6,114 bases of DNA from Bacillota bacterium (GTDB lineage: Bacteria; Bacillota; Clostridia; Acetivibrionales; DSM-1351), in assembly GCA_023391425.1 (NCBI GenBank), contig JAEWAX010000042.1:1-6114 (forward strand). Reading direction: 5' to 3'. A program made the position numbers and the translations under genes. The number at the start of each line of letters is the position of its first letter. Positions within the stretch are counted from its first letter, which is position 1. Below are positions 1-5,100 of the stretch, piece after piece. The notes beneath the pieces are model-generated. The model was given only the letters and a program-made list of their open reading frames with translations. It searched no databases and was not told the origin of the DNA.

Positions 1-10
1 ACCTCCTGTT
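1..10 (-). promoter_or_regulatory. Ribosome-binding site of a gene starting off the left edge
   Basis: Read on the minus strand, the last ten bases of the window are AACAGGAGGT, a full-strength Shine-Dalgarno sequence. It lies only 8 bases after the stop codon of the serine recombinase. A start codon is therefore expected within roughly ten bases beyond the left edge, in the same transcript as the recombinase. The identity of that gene cannot be seen. Confidence 0.7.
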
Positions 11-18
11 ATTGCATT

Positions 19-798
19 TTAGATAATTGCAATATGCTCCCCTTTTGCTTCGATTTGTCCATAATGATAGATACCACTATAGAAGTCCTTACGGTCTAAT
101 ATTCGCTTGATTTGAACCTTGGTAAACCTCTTTCCCTGTGTAGTTTTAAGCCCCTCAAAATTGATTATAGAAGCTATCTGCGACAATGTAAGGACGGGAT
201 TACCTTGTTTAATCTCAAATACTCGTCTTACTGTAATAGCCTGTACCTCATTCACTTCTAAAGCCTTCTGTGACCTCTTAGCTGAGTATCCAAAAGCAAC
301 CCGCCCGCCAGCATATCCACCTTGATGTGCCTTCTTCTTTCTGCCCCTTCCAAGTTTTAAAGCTATTTCAAGCCTTTGATACTGGTCTAGGAGTTCAAGC
401 ATACCGTTTACAAGTATGTCGGTGGGGTCTTTTGTATATATGCTGTAGCTTGGCTGTTCTATAGACCGTATCTCAGCGTTATTCCGCTTTAGTTCCCTAT
501 GAATAAGTACTTTAACTAAATCAGAACGCCAAAGGCGGGAGGTGTTGAGTACAATTACATACTTTGCTTCCTGCCACCTTACCGCTGATAGCATTTCCTG
601 TAGTCCTTCTCTTGCTATAGTTAAATCATCTTCATCAACCTTCGCCCCACTTATCCCTCTATCTTCATAGATACCTATTAAATCAAGGTTGTGGGTGGCG
701 GCATACCTTTGTATTTCCTCCATCTGACAGGAAAGAGAGTAACCGTCTTTAACCTGTCCCATAGTACTTACACGAACATATCCTACTGCTTTGTCCAT
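19..798 (-). CDS. Serine site-specific recombinase (resolvase/invertase family), short form
   Basis: This 259-residue protein is expected to cut and rejoin DNA through a serine-DNA linkage, as resolvases, invertases and phage or transposon integrases do. Its N-terminus carries YVRVSTMGQ, with the expected nucleophile Ser11 and Arg9. SRLWR at 87-91 supplies the two further arginines of the resolvase active site. A Recombinase DNA-binding domain follows from about residue 155 (GGYAGGRVAFGY). I chose the ATG at 798 because AGGTGG lies ten bases upstream and a promoter at 893-921 overlaps the longer reading, which would begin at a TTG at 921. The protein ends at GEHIAII, where large serine recombinases usually continue into a zinc-ribbon and coiled-coil region. 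It is therefore either a short natural form or the first part of a split enzyme. The family call is firm; the recombination site and role are unknown. Confidence 0.93.
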   Translation of the reverse strand: MDKAVGYVRVSTMGQVKDGYSLSCQMEEIQRYAATHNLDLIGIYEDRGISGAKVDEDDLTIAREGLQEMLSAVRWQEAKYVIVLNTSRLWRSDLVKVLIHRELKRNNAEIRSIEQPSYSIYTKDPTDILVNGMLELLDQYQRLEIALKLGRGRKKKAHQGGYAGGRVAFGYSAKRSQKALEVNEVQAITVRRVFEIKQGNPVLTLSQIASIINFEGLKTTQGKRFTKVQIKRILDRKDFYSGIYHYGQIEAKGEHIAII

Positions 799-841
799 TG
801 CTTCATCACCACCTGTAACGATAATTGTAGTTTCCGTAACA

Positions 842-859
842 CCGCCCAAAGTGGGGCGG
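842..859. repeat. GC-rich inverted repeat in the recombinase leader
   Basis: CCGCCC and GGGCGG are separated by six bases (AAAGTG). The hairpin lies in the predicted untranslated leader of the recombinase, between its promoter and its start codon. No T-run follows it on the minus strand, so it does not look like a terminator. It could be a regulatory or recombinase-binding dyad, but no function is shown. Confidence 0.55.
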
Positions 860-892
860 ATAAGTCTATTTGCTAGGTGAACTTGTAAATAG

Positions 893-921
893 GTTATAGA
901 CCCTTTCAGTAAGTATTTCAA
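893..921 (-). promoter_or_regulatory. Sigma-70/SigA-type promoter for the serine recombinase
   Basis: On the minus strand, TTGAAA (916-921) and TATAAC (893-898) are separated by exactly 17 bases. Transcription would begin near 885 and give a leader of about 87 bases before the ATG at 798. This placement supports the shorter start for the recombinase. It is a prediction from match to consensus only. Confidence 0.65.
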
Positions 922-987
922 CAGGATATTGGTTATTACAGAAGTAACTATATTGATTATTCTGATAGAATTTTTAAAATAGAAACA

Positions 988-1024
988 CCCCGCCCAGTGC
1001 CTTGAAAAAGGCAGTTAGGCGGGG
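988..1024 (-). terminator. Strong GC-rich hairpin, possible terminator
   Basis: CCCCGCC (988-994) pairs with GGCGGGG (1018-1024), and inside it TGCCTT (998-1003) pairs with AAGGCA (1008-1013) around a GAAA loop. Small internal loops of three and four bases separate the two stems. On the minus strand the hairpin is followed by GTGTTTCTATTTT, which is T-rich but not a clean run. It could shield the recombinase promoter from transcription arriving from the right. Equally, it may be a structured repeat with no terminator role, because very similar GC-rich arms recur at 842-859 and 1553-1602. Confidence 0.5.
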
Positions 1025-1192
1025 CGGTCTCAGGTAGATACATAATACCTATAACAAATTATTTGAAACTATCGTAGCGTTATATAACCTAAAAATCAAT
1101 GTTTCAGCCTCTTTAGTTGTCCGTTGAGCGTAGCGAAAACGGTAATCTTGTATTTGTTCTTCTTGTAGTTATTCTCTTGTATTTATTCGTGC

Positions 1193-1317
1193 CTAAATTT
1201 TAGGACACAGGGTTCTAATTTTTAGGACACAGGGTTGTAAATTTTAGGACACAGATACTAAATTCTGAATCCTAAATTTTAGGACACAGACTTGTATTCT
1301 AAATTTTAGTCAACAAG
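1193..1317. repeat. 22-bp direct-repeat array (iteron-like or IS-end-like)
   Basis: The unit is CTAAATTTTAGGACACAG followed by GGTT. Copies start at 1193, 1215, 1237 and 1272, with a half copy at 1258 and a decayed copy at 1299 that keeps only the first half. The first three are strictly tandem with a 22-bp period, about two helical turns. The first 11 bases of each unit form a small dyad (CTAAA-T-TTTAG) that is intact or one base off even in the decayed copy. This suggests a set of protein-binding sites. Candidates are plasmid replication iterons, the multiple transposase-binding repeats of an IS21-type end (outermost bases read TGTGTCC inward from the right), or recombinase accessory sites. 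There are no unique spacers, so it is not a CRISPR array. Confidence 0.85.
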
Positions 1318-1552
1318 GCTGAATTTATGTATAGATATTGAGATGTTTTTACTGTTGCGGATTTACTTTTGCATAGGTTACACCAGTAGATTTTATGTAT
1401 TTTTCTTACACTACAATTCGCTTATTTTAACCAAATGCCGCTTTTGGGCGGGGGACAATAAATCTTTATTATCATTGACATATAATTAAATTCTATTTCT
1501 CTTATATTACTGTCTAGTTAGTTAGTATTAGATAGTGCTTAACAGCAATCAC
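1318..1552. other. AT-rich non-coding stretch
   Basis: This lies between the repeat array and the 1553-1602 hairpin. I find no open frame, RNA gene or convincing promoter here. The only marked element is a GC-rich patch at 1437-1454 (GCCGC, four T, then GGGCGGGGG). It resembles the arms of the neighbouring hairpins but can form only a four-base stem. The whole gap between the recombinase promoter and the immunity-type gene (922-1825) likewise contains no gene on either strand. Confidence 0.6.
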
Positions 1553-1602
1553 AGACTAAGCCCCGCCACCTATAATAGCTTATCGGCGGCGGGGCTTGGT
1601 CT
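1553..1602. repeat. Perfect GC-rich hairpin with 15-bp stem
   Basis: AGACTAAGCCCCGCC (1553-1567) pairs with GGCGGGGCTTGGTCT (1588-1602), with a single T-G wobble. The 20-base loop can form a small inner ATAA/TTAT stem. No T-run follows on either strand, so this is not a standard intrinsic terminator. The CCCCGCC/GGCGGGG arms are shared with the hairpin at 988-1024. That suggests a recurring structured repeat or mobile-element end rather than two unrelated terminators. Confidence 0.7.
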
Positions 1603-1616
1603 CTATCAGTCACTAT

Positions 1617-1682
1617 AAAAAAAGAAAGTCCTACTAAGGGAGTAGTAGTTATATGTACTCTATTCTCTCTTTAATAGGACTT
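1617..1682 (-). terminator. Probable terminator of the three-gene operon
   Basis: AAGTCCTA (1626-1633) pairs with TAGGACTT (1675-1682). Weaker pairing continues inward, including GAGTA (1640-1644) with TACTC (1656-1660). On the minus strand the structure is followed by TTTCTTTTTTT, as expected for an intrinsic terminator. It lies about 145 bases after the stop of the HicB-like gene and would end the transcript that begins at the 5029-5057 promoter. The long, imperfect inner part makes its strength uncertain. Confidence 0.6.
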
Positions 1683-1825
1683 GATTCTAAAGTTGGTTTG
1701 CTCCCGCCGCCCTTTCTAAAAATAGTGGTAAATCACCATCTAAACACTTAGTCTCTTCCTTTTATAAAACTTGCAGCGTTGTTGTGTGTAGTGAATCTCT
1801 TATACTTTAGCTTAGCTTTAGACCC

Positions 1826-2326
1826 TCACCATTTTACTCCTGATGCTTCAGATAAAGTTACAACACCTGTCTCTCTATCCACTCTTATTGTTGCCATTAG
1901 TTCAGGAAAAGTCTCAAATAGTGCTTGTTTAATTTCATTTATTGCAGACTTATCTAGGTATTCGACCTCAAGTATGTAGTCTTTTCCTTCGGTGGTACTG
2001 CTAGAACATAAATTTTTAGCTATGTCCTGACTTATATTCTTTTCCTTGAAGTAACTCATAAAGTACTGTTTAGCAAGTTTTTCTGCCTCATCTGTTTTCA
2101 TAAGTTTAACTTTACCTTTAACAATATCATTCTTTAAACTTACTGCACTTTCACAGTTTCTTTTTGCTTCCTCTAAAGTTTTACCAACACCAAACACATT
2201 CTTAAAATCTGACTTAGCATAGTATATAGGTTCTTTAGAGTCGTCCTCAAGCACTTCCATTATAGTAACTTTTACTTTTTTTGAGTCAACCTCAAAACTA
2301 TACTGCTCTAATATTTTCTCTCTCAT
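1826..2326 (-). CDS. HicB-like domain protein, probable immunity protein of the adjacent toxin domain
   Basis: This 166-residue protein has no signal peptide or membrane segment and is expected in the cytoplasm. Residues about 17-63 match the HicB antitoxin fold pattern: a beta-rich start, then IYYAKSDFKNVFGVGKTLEEA and a helix through NCESAV. The remaining 100 residues are unrecognised and mostly charged and helical, ending in a strand-rich tail (ATIRVDRETGVVTLSE). Its ATG follows the toxin-domain stop by 15 bases, and a GGAG ribosome site sits in that gap, so the two are clearly co-transcribed. In polymorphic toxin loci the immunity gene sits directly after the toxin tip, which is the basis for the role proposed here. 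No HicA-like partner (short, double-stranded-RNA-binding fold) is present, so this is not an ordinary HicAB pair. The gene is surely real; its function is inferred from position. Confidence 0.85.
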   Translation of the reverse strand: MREKILEQYSFEVDSKKVKVTIMEVLEDDSKEPIYYAKSDFKNVFGVGKTLEEAKRNCESAVSLKNDIVKGKVKLMKTDEAEKLAKQYFMSYFKEKNISQDIAKNLCSSSTTEGKDYILEVEYLDKSAINEIKQALFETFPELMATIRVDRETGVVTLSEASGVKW

Positions 2327-2341
2327 AGATAACTCTCCATT

Positions 2342-2851
2342 CTAATAACCAAACATATCAGCAAAGAAATCAGGTGTAAAAGTCTTGTATTCACCTGTCA
2401 TAGTCTTGACTACGCTCTTATTTTGAATACCCCACGCTTGGAATGCTTCCAGAACCGCTCTGTCTCCTACAGATGCCTTTAGGCTTTCTGCAGTAATACC
2501 TGGGTGGGTATGTCCTGACCATTTCCACCCGCTATTAGCTAGTTCCATCGCTCTATCAACATTGACAGGCACACCTTTAGACCCACCCCTAATTACAAGC
2601 CTCTGACTTCCTCTAGTAAACATCGCAAACTCTGCTCCTTGGCTATTCGTTAGTGCAACCAAATCATTTAATTTAACTCCACGTTTTGAAACAATTGCTT
2701 CACTTCCATACTCAGGTAGTATGTTAAGTACTTGGTTTTGTCTACCATTTAGTTTAACCATTTGGCTTGTTGTGTTTTCTACCGCATCTGTTGCTATACT
2801 AAGACTACTCTGCATTGAAAATATTATCATCAAATTAAATAATTTTATCAT
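2342..2851 (-). CDS. Orphan polymorphic-toxin C-terminal domain with JAB/MPN-like motif
   Basis: Counting from the ATG at 2851 (169 residues), the region from about 31 onward resembles the C-terminal toxin modules of Rhs- and haemagglutinin-type polymorphic toxins. It shows a JAMM-like metal site: Glu74 in GAEFAMFTRG, then SGHTHPG with His114 and His116, then Ser127 and Asp130 in SVGDRAVL. The spacing from HxH to SxxD is three residues longer than in classical JAMM peptidases. The usual long delivery and repeat regions are absent, so this is a displaced tip, not a complete toxin. The start is uncertain. ATG 2851 has a weak AGAAG site seven bases upstream and overlaps the large gene by 17 bases; ATG 2830 lies four bases after that gene's stop and could be reached by re-initiation. 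Residues 1-20 (MIKLFNLMIIFSM...) could pass for a signal peptide, but may be chance reading of duplicated DNA. It may be a non-functional remnant. Confidence 0.72.
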   Translation of the reverse strand: MIKLFNLMIIFSMQSSLSIATDAVENTTSQMVKLNGRQNQVLNILPEYGSEAIVSKRGVKLNDLVALTNSQGAEFAMFTRGSQRLVIRGGSKGVPVNVDRAMELANSGWKWSGHTHPGITAESLKASVGDRAVLEAFQAWGIQNKSVVKTMTGEYKTFTPDFFADMFGY

Positions 2852-2857
2852 CAAATT
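2824..2857. repeat. 21-bp-period tandem duplication at the gene junction
   Basis: TTATCATCAAATT occurs at 2824-2836 and again at 2845-2857, exactly 21 bases apart. The repeat contains the last codons and the stop of the large gene and supplies two successive candidate ATG starts (2851 and 2830) for the toxin-domain gene. It marks the point where AT-rich sequence of the large gene meets the more balanced toxin sequence. It may be a replication-slippage duplication or a scar of the joining event. Confidence 0.75.
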
Positions 2858-4943
2858 TCTTCTGTTCATCATAATAAGAATAAATCTTGAGCCAATCATC
2901 TTCATCAATAATAAGTAAATCAATATTTAGTCCTTGGCAAATAAATTGTAACTCCTTGACTATTTCTTCATTTAATTGATTAGGCATAGCAAATCCTACA
3001 ATATCGAAATCCTTTTTAAATGCAGATGTTATTATATGTCCTATAGCAGAAGTTATTTTAGGGTTAATACAGTCTTTTGGGTCTGTTTTTTCTGCTGATT
3101 TAATATGTATCCCAACCTTTATTCCTTCATTTTTATTACTAAATTCCTTTATCAAGCCCATATTTTCATCATAAATAAACTTAACATCTGCCATCTCATA
3201 CCCATTATGTATCCCATCAAAATTATTGCTCATTACATATCCTATAAGCCTTGGCAGACATATTCTATATTTATTATACTTGTGTATGTTTTTTGCATCT
3301 ATATTCCATTCACTTAGGCTTTTTCCTAAGACTTTATTTGTACATTCAGAGCAAAACTCTTGCTTTGGATTCCGAACAAGGCATCGTTCTTTAATAATTT
3401 TTAGTTTGCTATGTAGCAATTCATTTTTAGATGTACTCATTATTCTTGACAAAGGTTTAAAATATTCTAAAGTTTTATATTCCCATTCACGTTTATTCTC
3501 ATATTTACTTATTAAACCTTGATAAATACAGAAGAAATCAGTATCGAAATTTTCAAAAGATATATTCTTAAAAAAGTCTTTTATTGATTCCATAGCCTTT
3601 CTAGTTGGCGATACACATAAAACATCCGAATAAGAATTTACCTCAAAATAATTATTACAACATGTTGTTTTTAGGTTTGATATGTATTCAATTAATTCTA
3701 CTTTTAAATCACATGTTAAGCATTTTAGAAATAATTTCTTATCCTTTTGGTCAACTACTATTCTCAAACTATGATTATGATTATTTATACAACATACTTG
3801 TGTTGTTATATCGTGCGCTTCACAATAATATGGCGATATTGAAACTATAAAATGGCCTTTAGCGTGTCTTACTATATTGTAAAAAAAATTATCATCAAAA
3901 CTAATAGCCTCATTTGTAATTAAGGAATTTGAAATACTATAATATAAGTTATTAACAGTAGTATCTTCATCAAAAATATAGCCTTTATGAAATAATATAT
4001 ATTTATCAGGGTCATCGCTTAAGTTGTCTAGTGTATTGGCAAACTTTTGTAAAATAGCCCTAGCGAACCATTCCATCTCCCTCTTTTCTAGTGTTGCAGG
4101 AATCCACAGTTTCCCTTTGGTATTTGATATTCCTACAAACCTAGGCTTTCCAAATATCTCTACGCGAAAACAATTATATATTTTTTCGTATTTTGAGTTG
4201 TTTTGAAGATTATCAAATAAGGAAATCTCATCTAATTTTTCATCCCCAAGTGTTATTGAAGATGGTTCACTAGATTTCTTTGTTTGATTAAGAAAAGATG
4301 CTCTAATGATATGACTTTTGCCATTAGGGTTTTCAGTAATTTTGTCAATAAACTTCTTATCAAACTTAGGATGATATACTGAGCAAGTAAAAACACCGCT
4401 AATAATCTTTTTGACTAATTTGAGGACAGTGGCATCATTACATTTTACAATAAACTTTTCATAGTCATTGTAATGGTATATATGAACATCCTCCAATTCA
4501 CTTATTGTAATAACATCGCCACTTTTATACCCGTCTATCGGAGGAATCCCCCCATAAATTATTGTACTCTTTTTGCTAAACACTAGTGATATATGAATAT
4601 AATCTGCCTTTTTCTCAAGAGATTCTAAGCAGAAATTAAATATCCGATCATCTTTAAGGGTTTGATTAACCATGTTTGCATAGAAATTAATGCTCTTATC
4701 ATCAATCTTTGAATAGTCAAATTTACTTTTAGTTGATAAAAGCAAATATAGTACTGCATTAGATGAATCCTTATATTGGTTATATAATTCATTTATTTTT
4801 TCGGGAGTCATAAGATTATTTTTGATACAAAACTCAATAAGTTCATTTTTTGTTTTATTGAACCACTTTTTTTCTAAGTTAAGTTCATTTATTATCCTAC
4901 TTTTCAATACAAATCCTAGTTTTTCACTTAATTTATCATCCAT
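2835..4943 (-). CDS. Uncharacterised 702-residue protein with Cys/His clusters and a C-terminal nuclease-like domain
   Basis: I do not recognise this protein as a named family. Residues 1-110 are mostly helical and 110-260 look mixed alpha/beta. A first zinc-ribbon-like cluster has Cys374, His377, Cys384, Cys385, His389 and His391, closing with CLTCD (Cys408, Cys411). A second has Cys521, Cys531, Cys534 and possibly Cys562. The C-terminal 130 residues resemble a restriction-endonuclease-like (PD-(D/E)XK) fold: GYEMADVKF (Glu583, Asp586), the strand GIHIKSAEK with Lys615, a helix, then alternating strands DIVGFAMP and IDLLIIDEDDW. The usual acidic residue two before the lysine is His613, so it may be a variant or inactive site. 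There is no signal peptide or membrane segment. GGAGG sits five bases before the ATG, downstream of a promoter and leader hairpin. The gene is far more AT-rich than its neighbours (15 of 60 bases G/C in one central line, against 27-30 in lines of flanking genes), which points to recent transfer. A DNA-targeting defence role is a guess. Confidence 0.85.
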   Translation of the reverse strand: MDDKLSEKLGFVLKSRIINELNLEKKWFNKTKNELIEFCIKNNLMTPEKINELYNQYKDSSNAVLYLLLSTKSKFDYSKIDDKSINFYANMVNQTLKDDRIFNFCLESLEKKADYIHISLVFSKKSTIIYGGIPPIDGYKSGDVITISELEDVHIYHYNDYEKFIVKCNDATVLKLVKKIISGVFTCSVYHPKFDKKFIDKITENPNGKSHIIRASFLNQTKKSSEPSSITLGDEKLDEISLFDNLQNNSKYEKIYNCFRVEIFGKPRFVGISNTKGKLWIPATLEKREMEWFARAILQKFANTLDNLSDDPDKYILFHKGYIFDEDTTVNNLYYSISNSLITNEAISFDDNFFYNIVRHAKGHFIVSISPYYCEAHDITTQVCCINNHNHSLRIVVDQKDKKLFLKCLTCDLKVELIEYISNLKTTCCNNYFEVNSYSDVLCVSPTRKAMESIKDFFKNISFENFDTDFFCIYQGLISKYENKREWEYKTLEYFKPLSRIMSTSKNELLHSKLKIIKERCLVRNPKQEFCSECTNKVLGKSLSEWNIDAKNIHKYNKYRICLPRLIGYVMSNNFDGIHNGYEMADVKFIYDENMGLIKEFSNKNEGIKVGIHIKSAEKTDPKDCINPKITSAIGHIITSAFKKDFDIVGFAMPNQLNEEIVKELQFICQGLNIDLLIIDEDDWLKIYSYYDEQKKFDDKII

Positions 4944-4972
4944 TGTAGCCTCCGATTTGTCTAAGCAGTAAA

Positions 4973-4999
4973 AAATAGTTGTTTTATCAACAACTATTT
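4973..4999 (-). terminator. Perfect 11-bp hairpin with T-run inside the leader of the large gene
   Basis: AAATAGTTGTT (4973-4983) and AACAACTATTT (4989-4999) pair perfectly around a five-base loop. On the minus strand the stem runs straight into six T in a row, the layout of an intrinsic terminator. It sits downstream of the 5029-5057 promoter and about 20 bases before the ribosome site, so it would act inside the 5' leader. It could be a conditional terminator, a leaky brake, an operator for a dimeric repressor, or the terminator of the upstream transposase transcript. The stem has only two G-C pairs, so termination may be weak. Confidence 0.65.
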
Positions 5000-5028
5000 A
5001 AGTTTTTCTTCTTTAATTTACCAATTCC

Positions 5029-5057
5029 ATTATACCCCACAAATTTTCATTTTTCAA
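5029..5057 (-). promoter_or_regulatory. Near-consensus promoter for the large gene and its operon
   Basis: On the minus strand, TTGAAA (5052-5057) and a perfect TATAAT (5029-5034) are separated by exactly 17 bases. Transcription would start near 5022, giving a leader of about 80 bases that includes the 4973-4999 hairpin and the GGAGG at 4949-4953. The promoter begins only 44 bases beyond the transposase stop, so it lies within or immediately next to the IS end. No other promoter candidate stands out between here and the HicB-like gene. Confidence 0.78.
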
Positions 5058-5100
5058 CGAAGTCGTCTTTACGCTAATATCACTACGTTCAATAATTAGT

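Noticed and set aside
799..921. N-terminal extension of the recombinase from a TTG at 921
   Set aside because: The added 41 residues precede the standard resolvase start, overlap a good promoter and lack a ribosome site. The ATG at 798 has one.
1121..1142. CCGTT...AACGG inverted repeat
   Set aside because: Only a five-base stem with a 12-base loop and no T-run; too weak to call.
1193..1317. CRISPR array
   Set aside because: Units are tandem with no unique spacers of constant length, and no cas genes are visible.
1475..1504. TTGACA at 1475-1480 with TATATT downstream on the plus strand as a promoter
   Set aside because: The spacer is about 22 bases, too long for a normal sigma-70 promoter, and no plus-strand gene follows.
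3105..3850. Plus-strand open frames opposite the large gene
   Set aside because: They lie antisense to a well-supported gene, have low-complexity Ile/Leu/Tyr-rich translations and no ribosome sites.
4929..4943. Match between the start (GATGATAAATTA) and end (GATGATAAAATTA) of the large gene, possible target-site or flanking repeat
   Set aside because: Both stretches encode Asp-Asp-Lys in AT-rich codons. The match is short and imperfect, so chance is the simpler explanation.
4944..5100. IS1111-type bridge RNA after the transposase
   Set aside because: The space is short and is occupied by the operon promoter and leader. A transcript ending at the hairpin would be about 55 bases, far below the usual bridge RNA length.
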